From positions 14,540 through 78,539 of the forward strand of contig CAYPWL010000013.1 of assembly GCA_964414425.1 (NCBI GenBank): 64,000 bases of DNA. Direction: 5' to 3'. Positions 46,008 to 55,597 of this stretch are shown here, one piece after another. Under the pieces are notes generated by a model. The model was given only the letters and a program-made list of their open reading frames with translations. It did not search any database and was not told where the DNA came from. Position 1 is the first letter of the stretch. The number at the start of each line of letters is the position of its first letter. The DNA comes from GYS-P2D sp964414425. GTDB lineage: Bacteria; Bacteroidota; Bacteroidia; Chitinophagales; Saprospiraceae. The translations under genes and the position numbers were made by a program.

Positions 46008-48461
46008 TCACTGTGGATCAATATCGATTGATATCATGACTCGCTTAAAGTCCTTGTGGGTCTTCATTAACCCCTTAGTGGCGAGTAGTATCTCCTTGAT
46101 TACTTTGATGGTCTTAGCATCTTTCTCAGTCTTGATATTGATCTGTTGCTGATACTTGTTTCTCACCCTGATGATTACCGGATCAAAAGGTCGTGTACAG
46201 CGATCGCCTAACTTCTTATGGATCTCTTGATAAAAATACTGTGCCGCTCCCTTAGTTCTTTGAAATTCAATGTGCCTAAACCATACCGAGATCATCCCAT
46301 AATATGGTGGATACATAAATTGCTTACGCTCGGCGAGCTCCCGACTATAAAATCGCTCGTCATCATTCTTTAGCAATTCTTGTATGACTGGATGATCAAT
46401 CTGAAAAGCCTGGATAATCACTCGCCCTTTCTTGTCTCGACGTCCCGCTCGACCGCTGACTTGCTTGAGCAATTGATAGCTGCGCTCTGACGCTCTAAAG
46501 TCTGGGTAAGCCAGCAGGCTATCGGCGTTGAGCACACCAACCAAACCAATATTACCAAAATCAAACCCCTTAGTGATCATCTGTGTCCCAATCAAAATAT
46601 TGATCCGACCTTGCTTGAAGTCCTCCAAGAGCTTAAACTGATTCTTCTTGGACCTCGTGGTATCATGATCAAATCGATCTACCTTAAGATCAGGAAACAG
46701 CTCACCGATGACTTGTTCGATTTTCTCGGTGCCAGCACCCATCAGTTGTAATTCATAACTACCACAAGCTGGGCAGGTGTCTTTCTTGTAGACTCTGTGA
46801 CCACAGTAGTGACACTTGAGCTCATTGATCTTCTGATGGTAGGTCAGCGTGACATCACAGTTCACACATTCTGCGGTCCACCCACACTGGATACACTTAA
46901 TCGTTGGAGCGAATCCTCTACGATTCTGAAATAGGATCACTTGCTGACCTTGCTCGATGGTTGACTCAATCGCCTCCTTAAGGTCTTGCGAAATACCATT
47001 CTTGACTAAGCCTTTCTTATAGCCCTCCTTGAGATCGACGACTTGTATAAATGGCAATCCTGCAGAACCAAATCGCTCTGGCATCTGCACATAAGCGTAT
47101 TTCCCTTGGATACTGTTGTGATAGGACTCCAGTGAAGGCGTCGCAGTACCCAGGATGACCTTAGCCTGATGCATCCGCCCGAGAACTAAGGCAACATCTC
47201 GCCCTTGATATTTAGGGTTGGGATGATCCTGTTTATATGAGCCATCGTGCTCTTCATCTACTATAATAAGTTTCAAGTTTTCAAAGGGTAAAAACAAAGA
47301 TGACCGAGCACCGATAAACAGCTTTTTGTCAAATCTTGCTGCGTTGAAGACCTCTACCCTTTTTGCATCTTTCACCTGACTGTGAAAGACTAATATTCGG
47401 TCTCCAAGTTGATTCTGTAACCTTTGCACGATTTGACCCGTCAAAGCGATCTCTGGAAGCAGATACAATACTTGTCCACCACTATCCAATACCTCTTTAA
47501 TCAACTCTATAAAGACCCTTGTCTTCCCGCTTCCAGTCACACCATGTAACAGCACTGGTTTGTTTTTGCTAAAGGCCGCCTCAATTTGTTCTAATGCTCC
47601 ACTTTGCTGCTCAGATAATGGCTGGACATTTTGCTCCACTGGAAGATCTAAGATATCCAATCGACTTACTTCTCTTTGATAGATTTCTACAACCCTTTTC
47701 TTCGCTAAAGCGCTAATCACTGCACTGTCCACATTAGCCATTTCATAAACTGCCTTTTTAGGGACTTCTTTCATCTTTTGGCGCAGGCTGTAGAGTGCTA
47801 AGAGTGCATTGGATTGCTTCTGACTGCGTTGGGTTAGTTCAAGAGCCAACTCCACGCTATCATATGGCTCTAAGATTCTTACGAACGCCTCTTTCTTCTT
47901 GGTGTATTTAGTGATCAGTTCCTCTTGTACTACAACCAACCGATTTTGAACTAAGGATTTAATGATTGGATATACCGACTTCTTATTGAGGATCTCTTGA
48001 ATGACTTTTATCGTGAGCACTTGCTGTATACTTAGAGCTTCGCAGACCAGGTATTCTTGATCACTTAGTTCGGCCTCCTGCCATTCGATTCCATGGTTAA
48101 GCATCAGCTTCGTTTCACTCGAGAGCTTCAGGCCTGCTGGCAAGGCAACATTCATCACCTCTCCCGGATGTGCGCAGTAGTACGATGACAACCACTGCCA
48201 GAACTCTAACTGACGCTCACTGACTATAGGACCCTCGTCTAAAAAGGATATGATATTGCGAGTCTTAACAACAGGTTTGATATTGGTCAAGTGAGTAACG
48301 ATACCGCTATATAGTTTCTTATTGAAAGGCACTTCGACTCGTAACCCTACGCTAATAGTCTCATGAAATTCTACAGGAACTCCATAGGTATAAATCTCTG
48401 GCAGTGGAAGCGGCAACAGCACTCCGGCGTATAGCCCCCTTTGCTCCGTAGTAAATCCCAT
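46008..48461 (-). CDS. priA: primosomal protein N' (replication restart helicase)
   Basis: This 817-aa 3'-to-5' DNA helicase restarts stalled replication forks. It has an N-terminal DNA-binding domain (residues 1-about 110) and winged-helix region, Walker A GVTGSGKT (about 305), Walker B VDEEH (about 400), and a zinc-binding cysteine cluster (about 524-570: CIQCGWTAECVNC, CHYCGHRVY, CPACGSYEL). The GTQMITKGFDFGNIG and QVSGRAGR helicase motifs are intact. It starts 2 bp after the HDAC-family gene end. Confidence 0.97.
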   Translation of the reverse strand: MGFTTEQRGLYAGVLLPLPLPEIYTYGVPVEFHETISVGLRVEVPFNKKLYSGIVTHLTNIKPVVKTRNIISFLDEGPIVSERQLEFWQWLSSYYCAHPGEVMNVALPAGLKLSSETKLMLNHGIEWQEAELSDQEYLVCEALSIQQVLTIKVIQEILNKKSVYPIIKSLVQNRLVVVQEELITKYTKKKEAFVRILEPYDSVELALELTQRSQKQSNALLALYSLRQKMKEVPKKAVYEMANVDSAVISALAKKRVVEIYQREVSRLDILDLPVEQNVQPLSEQQSGALEQIEAAFSKNKPVLLHGVTGSGKTRVFIELIKEVLDSGGQVLYLLPEIALTGQIVQRLQNQLGDRILVFHSQVKDAKRVEVFNAARFDKKLFIGARSSLFLPFENLKLIIVDEEHDGSYKQDHPNPKYQGRDVALVLGRMHQAKVILGTATPSLESYHNSIQGKYAYVQMPERFGSAGLPFIQVVDLKEGYKKGLVKNGISQDLKEAIESTIEQGQQVILFQNRRGFAPTIKCIQCGWTAECVNCDVTLTYHQKINELKCHYCGHRVYKKDTCPACGSYELQLMGAGTEKIEQVIGELFPDLKVDRFDHDTTRSKKNQFKLLEDFKQGRINILIGTQMITKGFDFGNIGLVGVLNADSLLAYPDFRASERSYQLLKQVSGRAGRRDKKGRVIIQAFQIDHPVIQELLKNDDERFYSRELAERKQFMYPPYYGMISVWFRHIEFQRTKGAAQYFYQEIHKKLGDRCTRPFDPVIIRVRNKYQQQINIKTEKDAKTIKVIKEILLATKGLMKTHKDFKRVMISIDIDPQ

Positions 48462-48463
48462 AC

Positions 48464-49366
48464 TTAGAAGAAGATGTCTTGGGCAACTCTAAATGTATTA
48501 GCATGTGCCTCTACGATATCCGCTACTCTATGGGAATAACCTCCACCCATGCTTACCGCAACTGGAATATTATTCTTTTTGCAGGTATCGAATACAAATC
48601 GATCTCGCTCCTTACACCCGGCACGGGTCAGTGAGAGCCTCCCTAACTTATCAGTATCCAACACGTCGACTCCTGCCAAATACAAAATCATATCAGGTCG
48701 GACCAAATCTATCAATCGAGGAAGTTCATTGCGAAGCATCGTCAAATATAAATCATCCTCAGTTCCATCAGGCAATGGTGTATCGAGATCTGAGTTCATC
48801 TTGCGTAGTGGGTAATTGCGATCACCATGCACACTCCATGTAAATACTCGATTTTCATCTTGGAAGATCTTAGCTGTCCCATTACCCTGATGCACATCTA
48901 AGTCTACAATCAGGATTTGATTGACAAGGTCTTGAGACAATAATTCATTGGCCGTAATGGCAAAGTCATTGAAGACACAAAACCCTTCTCCCTTGTCAGC
49001 GAATGCATGGTGTGTGCCTCCCGCCACATTTATTGCTACTCCATGATTGAGGGCATACAGAGCGCACTCTAATGTACCCTGAGCAATATGACGCCCACGT
49101 CGTATGAGTTCAGGCTTAACCGGGAAACCGATATCTCGCTCTGCTCTACGTTCCAATGGTAAGTTGTAAAGACTCTTGACATAGTCACTACTATGGGTCC
49201 GTAGTAAACGATCATCAGATAAAAATGATGGTTCGAAGAAGTTAGCTTCGGTGATTGTTCCCTCGTGCAGTAACTGCTCTGGGATCAATTGATACTTAAT
49301 CATCGGAAATCTATGACCATCGGGAAGGTCATAAATGTAAATGGGAGCAAATGCTATTTTTAGCAT
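48464..49366 (-). CDS. histone deacetylase-family amidohydrolase
   Basis: This 300-aa protein belongs to the HDAC/AcuC zinc-hydrolase family. It has GGTHHAFADKGEGFCVFND with the catalytic histidine pair, VDLDVHQGNGT with D-x-H metal ligands, and YLAGVDVLDTDKLGRLSLT with the third Asp. The short length and motif wording place it near the class IV/bacterial branch, whose members deacetylate small molecules, polyamines or acetyl-CoA synthetase. The metal site appears complete. It is the first gene of a two-gene unit with priA (2-bp gap). Confidence 0.88.
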   Translation of the reverse strand: MLKIAFAPIYIYDLPDGHRFPMIKYQLIPEQLLHEGTITEANFFEPSFLSDDRLLRTHSSDYVKSLYNLPLERRAERDIGFPVKPELIRRGRHIAQGTLECALYALNHGVAINVAGGTHHAFADKGEGFCVFNDFAITANELLSQDLVNQILIVDLDVHQGNGTAKIFQDENRVFTWSVHGDRNYPLRKMNSDLDTPLPDGTEDDLYLTMLRNELPRLIDLVRPDMILYLAGVDVLDTDKLGRLSLTRAGCKERDRFVFDTCKKNNIPVAVSMGGGYSHRVADIVEAHANTFRVAQDIFF

Positions 49367-49408
49367 GCTCCCATAACATATTATTTTATGTAGTTGTTTG
49401 TTACAACC

Positions 49409-52400
49409 TTACTTTAATAATGTGATATCTCCATGTAAAATCTCTTTCGATCCTCGTTCGTTAGTGATCTCAATCACATATACATAGACTCCTGAGTTAG
49501 CTTGTCTTCCGTCAAATGAGCCATTCCATCCAGTGGTTGGATCATTTACTAACTCATCAAAAGACTCAAATACCTTGTTTCCCCAACGATCAAAAATCTG
49601 CATACTAAATCTTGAAGTCTGCCCGAAGTTGCCTTGAGGGTAGAATCTATCGTTACCGCTGACACTCCTTGTAGTCATGACATTTGGCAGGTAGATATTA
49701 TTCACTGGGGCTTCAGGATTAACAGATAGTGATACCTGAGCATCTGCGATACACCCTTGGTCATCCATAATTGATACCATAAAGTTGCTGCTCTCAGTTA
49801 AGAGAACCATAGGATCTGGACAATCCGTACAACTTAATGCAGGATTAGAAGCCCATAATACATCGACGATTACACCATCATAATTAAGGTCTAAGTCAAA
49901 CTCTCCACCGCCAAGATCAATAGTAGTGACTTCGATGCCAAGTGTTCCTGCTGGCTCATCAGGGATGGTTACATCAACTGAAGTCATACAACCATCTGCT
50001 CCTTGTACTTGTACATCGTAATCTCCTGAAAATAAGTCCTCAAAAGTAAACGGAGCAGCATCTATAACTACTGGGTCGGCACCTATACCACTCACAGTAA
50101 AAGGTGGTGTGGCGCCAGAAATGTTCTGTAATACAAACATTCCATTTGCCACACCTTCGCATGATCCAATAACTCCTCCGACTTCAATGTCTATACCTGA
50201 AAAGTTGACGCTTACTGTTTGAGTACTTGTACATCCATTGCTACCCATAGCTGTCACTGTGTAATCACCTGGTTCAAAGACTATAGGATCTGTCGCTGTA
50301 CTGGTAAACCCATTAGGCCCAGTCCATGTAATATCTTGTACTGATGATACTGCTAATAATTGTGCTTCAGAAGATCCACAATCTAATTCACCGACAATTG
50401 ATGCCATTAATTCTGGACCATCTCCATCGGGGATAACCTCTACATCAAATGTTCCAACACAACCATTATCTCCGACTACCTCTACTTGATAAGTACCTGG
50501 CATATCTACAATAGGACTATCTTCTACGATAGAGACTCCGTTTGGATCTCTCCAGCCACGGATATCGCCATCCGTGGTTACAGATAATTGTGCTGTACTA
50601 TTCATACATCCGATCGTGACATCGTCACCCATGATAGAGGGTGGATTTGCATTTTCTACCACTTCTACTGATGCAAAGCCTGGACAACTTGTATTGGACT
50701 CAACCATGACAGTATAAGTACCTGGTACAGATACTAATGGTGCAATGTCATTAATTATATTTCCATCAGGATCTGTCCAACTAATGATATTTCCATCAGT
50801 AGTTGCCGATATTCTTACTTCTGTTACGTCACAAGTCAGCTCCCCTGTCACCTCTGCTACAGCCGTAGTCTGTTCTGAGGCAGCCATGATGTCAGCTGGT
50901 GTTTCATTGATACATCCATTATCTCCTTGTACCGATACGACATATATTCCTGGCACATTGATTTCTGGGTTCTCTTGATCAGAAGAAAATCCACCTGGTC
51001 CTGTCCATCCAAGGAAGGTTCCTTCATTTGCTGTGAATTGTAATCTCGTGATTGAGTCATTACTACAACTTAATACCTCATTTCTAACACTCACTTGAGG
51101 AGCAACAAAGTCTTCTATAATTTCTATCGATTCAGTCGCTGAGCATCCACTCACCGAAGTAACCGTGATTGTATAAGTTCCTGGAAAGTCCACTATAGGG
51201 CTCAATGAATCTGACCTAAACCCACCTGGGCCGATCCAAGCTATAGTTTGTGCATCAGTCATTGCTGGTAACGCCAGCATGCCATTATTAATACAATTAA
51301 GGACTGTATCTGCCACCACTAATTGTGGTGGAGTATTGTTAAAGCTGACTGTAATAGATTGAGATGTCTGACATCCATCCGCATTAATCACAGTTACTGT
51401 GTATTCTCCTTCTTGAGTTACTGTAGGGCTTACTTCATTGACCATAAAGTTATTTGGCCCAGTCCATTCTAATACTGATCCATCAGAAGTTACACTCAGT
51501 ACGCCTTCCATTGTACCACAATCCGAATCAAGATCAACAGACGTAATTACTGGTCCACCTGCTGTAACGCTAACTGTCGCTACATCACTTGATTCACAAC
51601 CATTAGTTCCAATAACGAATACTGTATAGTCTCCTGCTTCGGTGACTTCTGGGTTTGCATCTGTAGAGCTAAAGTTATTCGGCCCAGTCCATTCTATAAT
51701 AGTTCCAACAGTATTAGCTTCTAATGTCGCCATAAATGTATTACAGTCGATCACTTGATCAATGGCTTCTACCATAACTGGATCTGTATCTACAGTTATT
51801 TCAACATCTGCCATCTCTGTACATCCATTGTTGGCCATTACCAGCACTGTATATGTGCCAGCATCAGTAACGAATGGACGTTCATCAGTTGTGGTAAAGT
51901 TATTTGGCCCGGTCCACTCTACAATGATGCCATCGGTCGTTGCTCCGAGCTGTACTTGGCCTTGATCTGCACAAGTTATCGCGGCAACCGGATCGACAGT
52001 GACCTCAGGCAGATTCAGATCTTCATTCACTATAGCCTGTACACTGTCCTGACATCCGTTAGCTCCTACGAGCAATGCTGTATATGTTCCTCCAACAGTT
52101 ACTGTTGGTCTCTCTACTGTAGATGTAAATCCATTCGGTCCAGTCCATTCGACAAGCGTACCCGAATTGATTACTAATGTTAATTCTAATCCTTGTTGTT
52201 CGTTAAAACAATTGATATCACCTCCTAAAGCGTTAGCATCTGGTAGAGGTCCACTCTCCAATACTTCGAGCATTGCAGTCGTGTCACACCCATTGACCCC
52301 AACAACAGTAACCATATACGTACCTGGTACATCAGTTGTCGGTGACATGGCTGTACTACTAAATCCATTAGGTCCTGCCCATTCGGTAATCATACCGTCG

Positions 52401-55400
52401 GTAGTCGCCAAAAGGCTAACAGGTGAACCATCACAGTCAAGAGTAATATCAGCCGTACTTACCGCTGGCACTGTTGTATCTTCTATGATTTCTAAATCAA
52501 TCTGTGCCTCACAACCATTAGCTCCTCTGATGGTAGCTTGATAGAGGCCACCTGCTGTTACAACTTCATTGATATTAGATGAATTGAATCCATCTGGTCC
52601 CACCCACTCGACAAATATATCTGTCGTTGTAAGATTTAACATCACTCCTGGTCCTCCTGCACATCCTATCGTATCAGGTATAGTTGTTCCAGTAGGCATA
52701 ATTGTATCTGCCGTAACTTCGACGAAGTCACTCATCGGGCATCCATTAGGCCCTGTAGCGATAGCCTCGTACATACCTGGCACACTAACTGTAGGCGTCT
52801 CTTGAGTAGAAGTAAATCCATCTGGCCCTCTCCACTCTACGAAGGTTCCATCCGTTGTTACGCTAAGCATAACATCACTATTACAATTGATCTCTCCTCC
52901 AAATGCATCAACCGTTGGTGGCATGAGATCTTGTGCTACACTTACTTGAAATGGTGAAGTACATCCATCAGGTCCTGCTACCGTCAATGTATATAAGCCA
53001 GGTGCAGATACTTCTGGAGCTTCATCAGTTGAAGTGAATCCATCGGGTCCTGTCCATTCTACAACAGTACCGTTGTGCGTTGGCGTTAATATAGACGTAG
53101 GGTTATCACATGTTATATCTGTTGCAACAATAGTTGCTGCTATGAGCTCAATATTGAGCATGACTATACTATCACATCCTGAAGCACTCGCGCCTGGTAA
53201 GATCACCTCTTCACTCGTTGCATCCGTAAATACTTGAGTACCGACTACTACTGATCCTCCAAAACAAATCACCTCATTAACTTCTGACATCCCTAATTCT
53301 TCGAAGGTGATATCCACTATGAGACTCTCGGAGCAACCGTTGGCTCCAGAATCTGCAAAAAATGTAGCTGATGGATTATCTCTATTAAATAGAACCATAT
53401 TGCCATCAAAGTCAGCTATCAAGGTATCTTGATCAGCACAAAATGTGCGTATAATGGAATCTGATTGTACTGGTATAATGTTGGCCTGAATATCTATCCC
53501 TAATTCGCACGTTACTCTTTCAAAGTGAGTAGGATTACTAGCTGATATCCTAATTTGTTGAGTACCCGCCATAATCATTGTATCCCGATTTTCGCACAGA
53601 TCAAATTGAATCAATTCAACATCATTGTTCGGGCGGAAACTAATATTTATAGGTTGTATACTATCGCAACCGTTAGATGCAGGGAATGGTAAGACATAAT
53701 CTATCGCCGTGTTCTCTCTAAATACTGTATCAATGGCATCAGCCAACTCTGGTATAAAATCCAAAGTTATTCCACCCAAAATATTACCACTTGGGTCAAT
53801 GGTGTCATATACATATACTGCTTGATCCGCGCACAGAGAACTACTAATGAAGATATCTATATTACGCCTAGCTGGTAATCGATCAATATTGATCTGTGTA
53901 CCTCCTCCACATACACCGTCAGTCGAGCCAACAAAAGTGCTTTGGCTATATTCTACTCCCATAAATTCAAAGACATCGCCTTCGCAGAGAGTTGTATCAA
54001 TAGTAACGGGATCTGTATCATCAACGATCAAGAAATCAAAAGTTAGAGAGTTAATCTCTCCACATGGACTCACAGCCTCAATAAAAAAGGTCCGTTGAGA
54101 TGCTCTTAAGCCTTGTAAGGAGATAGATCTCATTTGAGATTCTACATCTTGCACCGTCTCGTTATTATCAATAAAAAAGAATACGTCATCCTCACCATTG
54201 ACACTTAACTGTAGATCTAAGTCCATCTGGAATATATCGATAAAGTCAAATCGCTCTGACGAGGCATTACAAAATACAGGTTGCGGATCTGGTTGGATTG
54301 CAAAGTCTTCCAATCGTGAAATATCATCAACCTCAATCAATCGTGTCACCTCCTGTACCGATGGATCATCTGGGACGAAAGTAAAGTCCAATACTTGTCC
54401 TGCAAATTGTTCTAAATCAGCACCTGGCATCCACGTACCTGTAATCCCATTATCAGAAATAAGCGGCAAATCAAAATCTGAGCAAAGAATCGTAAATAAA
54501 TCAAACTCAGGCATGGATGTACACACTGCATCTGTTGCAGGAAGTATAAAAACATCAACAGATTCTTCTAACATACATCCATTAATATCTGTGATCTGAA
54601 CTGTATACTCTCCCTGTCTACTCGGATCTAAGTCTCCTTGATTGAACCTAACCTCAGCATCAGTAGATATAAAACTATTCGGCCCAGACCAAACGAATTG
54701 AAGTTGCTCTGGATTAATAGCATTTGTTCGCATGATCAATGGTCGAGAAGAGTTTTCGCATATAAATCCTCCGTCGTGATTAGTCAGAAAGATAGTTGTC
54801 GAAGTAAGATCTCGTCTGACTCCTTCAATAAGTACATCTCCTAACTCATAGAACTCATCAATCTCTTGAGTACCTCCTCTTATGTTGACGGTGACAAATA
54901 CTGCCTCGTCAAATGTTTCTTCAATAATATCATTAAACGATCCACATATTTCTCGGGTCACTTCGTCTCTTGAGCCATCTGCATTAAACACCGTAAATAC
55001 GATTTCCATAAAATCAGTTCCAGGCTCAAGACACCCCCCTAAATCTATATCGTCCGTGGTCATGTCATCGTTAGTACCACACTCCAATGTTGCAGAACTT
55101 GCTACGGGAATCTGCACTCTCACACTACAGTATGGAGATAGGATTCCTGATGGTACAGTTACTTCTATTTCGCTATCGTTCTGTCCACAGTCGGCGCTTG
55201 GATCATTGGGCCCACAAGGACATCCACAGCTGCCCTCCCAAGCATTAATAACGAAGGAGTCATTCTGGACGCCAAAAAAACCGTCACCATCACAGTCCGT
55301 ACCATCGGCATCCCAAGTTGTGCCGTTAGCTGTTGAACCACTTAGTCCGGTCTGTGATGACCAGTCAATGCGATCTATGGTTTCGAAGGTTTGAGTGAAA

Positions 55401-55456
55401 GCCGTATTTGCTAAAAAGCAAAATATGGCAACGAAAATAAAATTGAAATTTTTCAT
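49409..55456 (-). CDS. giant T9SS type B cell-surface protein with 13 tandem Ig-like repeats
   Basis: This 2015-aa protein (ATG 55456; a second ATG five codons upstream is possible) has a signal peptide ending near NTAFTQ. The first 780 residues are cysteine-containing modules, including one early repeat-like copy (VWSGPNSFISTDAEV). Residues about 780-1760 are thirteen tandem repeats of about 75 aa, each with a C near the start, an E/xWTGPNGFTST core and an NGC end. The last about 90 residues (FSMQIFDRWGNKVFES, SGVYVYVIE) are the gliding-motility-type (CHU_C) type B T9SS domain, suited to attachment or release at the cell surface. An adhesin or matrix role is likely. Confidence 0.93.
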   Translation of the reverse strand: MKNFNFIFVAIFCFLANTAFTQTFETIDRIDWSSQTGLSGSTANGTTWDADGTDCDGDGFFGVQNDSFVINAWEGSCGCPCGPNDPSADCGQNDSEIEVTVPSGILSPYCSVRVQIPVASSATLECGTNDDMTTDDIDLGGCLEPGTDFMEIVFTVFNADGSRDEVTREICGSFNDIIEETFDEAVFVTVNIRGGTQEIDEFYELGDVLIEGVRRDLTSTTIFLTNHDGGFICENSSRPLIMRTNAINPEQLQFVWSGPNSFISTDAEVRFNQGDLDPSRQGEYTVQITDINGCMLEESVDVFILPATDAVCTSMPEFDLFTILCSDFDLPLISDNGITGTWMPGADLEQFAGQVLDFTFVPDDPSVQEVTRLIEVDDISRLEDFAIQPDPQPVFCNASSERFDFIDIFQMDLDLQLSVNGEDDVFFFIDNNETVQDVESQMRSISLQGLRASQRTFFIEAVSPCGEINSLTFDFLIVDDTDPVTIDTTLCEGDVFEFMGVEYSQSTFVGSTDGVCGGGTQINIDRLPARRNIDIFISSSLCADQAVYVYDTIDPSGNILGGITLDFIPELADAIDTVFRENTAIDYVLPFPASNGCDSIQPINISFRPNNDVELIQFDLCENRDTMIMAGTQQIRISASNPTHFERVTCELGIDIQANIIPVQSDSIIRTFCADQDTLIADFDGNMVLFNRDNPSATFFADSGANGCSESLIVDITFEELGMSEVNEVICFGGSVVVGTQVFTDATSEEVILPGASASGCDSIVMLNIELIAATIVATDITCDNPTSILTPTHNGTVVEWTGPDGFTSTDEAPEVSAPGLYTLTVAGPDGCTSPFQVSVAQDLMPPTVDAFGGEINCNSDVMLSVTTDGTFVEWRGPDGFTSTQETPTVSVPGMYEAIATGPNGCPMSDFVEVTADTIMPTGTTIPDTIGCAGGPGVMLNLTTTDIFVEWVGPDGFNSSNINEVVTAGGLYQATIRGANGCEAQIDLEIIEDTTVPAVSTADITLDCDGSPVSLLATTDGMITEWAGPNGFSSTAMSPTTDVPGTYMVTVVGVNGCDTTAMLEVLESGPLPDANALGGDINCFNEQQGLELTLVINSGTLVEWTGPNGFTSTVERPTVTVGGTYTALLVGANGCQDSVQAIVNEDLNLPEVTVDPVAAITCADQGQVQLGATTDGIIVEWTGPNNFTTTDERPFVTDAGTYTVLVMANNGCTEMADVEITVDTDPVMVEAIDQVIDCNTFMATLEANTVGTIIEWTGPNNFSSTDANPEVTEAGDYTVFVIGTNGCESSDVATVSVTAGGPVITSVDLDSDCGTMEGVLSVTSDGSVLEWTGPNNFMVNEVSPTVTQEGEYTVTVINADGCQTSQSITVSFNNTPPQLVVADTVLNCINNGMLALPAMTDAQTIAWIGPGGFRSDSLSPIVDFPGTYTITVTSVSGCSATESIEIIEDFVAPQVSVRNEVLSCSNDSITRLQFTANEGTFLGWTGPGGFSSDQENPEINVPGIYVVSVQGDNGCINETPADIMAASEQTTAVAEVTGELTCDVTEVRISATTDGNIISWTDPDGNIINDIAPLVSVPGTYTVMVESNTSCPGFASVEVVENANPPSIMGDDVTIGCMNSTAQLSVTTDGDIRGWRDPNGVSIVEDSPIVDMPGTYQVEVVGDNGCVGTFDVEVIPDGDGPELMASIVGELDCGSSEAQLLAVSSVQDITWTGPNGFTSTATDPIVFEPGDYTVTAMGSNGCTSTQTVSVNFSGIDIEVGGVIGSCEGVANGMFVLQNISGATPPFTVSGIGADPVVIDAAPFTFEDLFSGDYDVQVQGADGCMTSVDVTIPDEPAGTLGIEVTTIDLGGGEFDLDLNYDGVIVDVLWASNPALSCTDCPDPMVLLTESSNFMVSIMDDQGCIADAQVSLSVNPEAPVNNIYLPNVMTTRSVSGNDRFYPQGNFGQTSRFSMQIFDRWGNKVFESFDELVNDPTTGWNGSFDGRQANSGVYVYVIEITNERGSKEILHGDITLLK
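50200..53125 (-). repeat. 13 tandem about 225-bp repeat units in the T9SS type B gene
   Basis: Thirteen units of about 75 codons repeat the pattern C...(E/x)W-x-GP-(N/D/G)-x-F-x-S/T...PG-x-Y-x-V...NGC. Units near 51450, 51675 and 51900 share almost the same stretch (ttatt(c/t)ggccc(a/g)gtcca), so recombination between copies could change repeat number. Outer units (11 and 12) have diverged to SWTDPDGNI and GWRDPNGVS. Counts were made by eye. Confidence 0.85.
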
Positions 55457-55573
55457 TGTTTTAGAGATCATGCGTTACAGTTATGACAGCTATCCGACGT
55501 AATCCCCCTATTCCATATGTCATTGATTATTACAAAGCATGATGTCCGAGAATAGATAAGTAAAATAATCCTC

Positions 55574-55581
55574 TAATTTTG
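55574..55581 (+). promoter_or_regulatory. candidate -7 box of lysS-fabI operon
   Basis: TAATTTTG matches the Bacteroidota -7 consensus TAnnTTTG fully, 16 bp before ATG 55598. A clear -33 TTG at the proper distance is not visible. Confidence 0.4.
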
Positions 55582-55597
55582 TGGTCAAATTGTACCT

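Noticed and set aside
50200..53125. CRISPR array suggested by regular repeats
   Set aside because: The repeats are about 225 bp, coding throughout one frame, and have no short direct-repeat and spacer pattern.
54882..55394. Open frames on the plus strand (for example 170 aa here, 140 aa at 51755-52177 and 133 aa at 54198-54599) within the 2015-aa gene
   Set aside because: They lie opposite a clearly coding, repeat-rich frame, have no recognisable domains and reflect its codon pattern; they are shadows.
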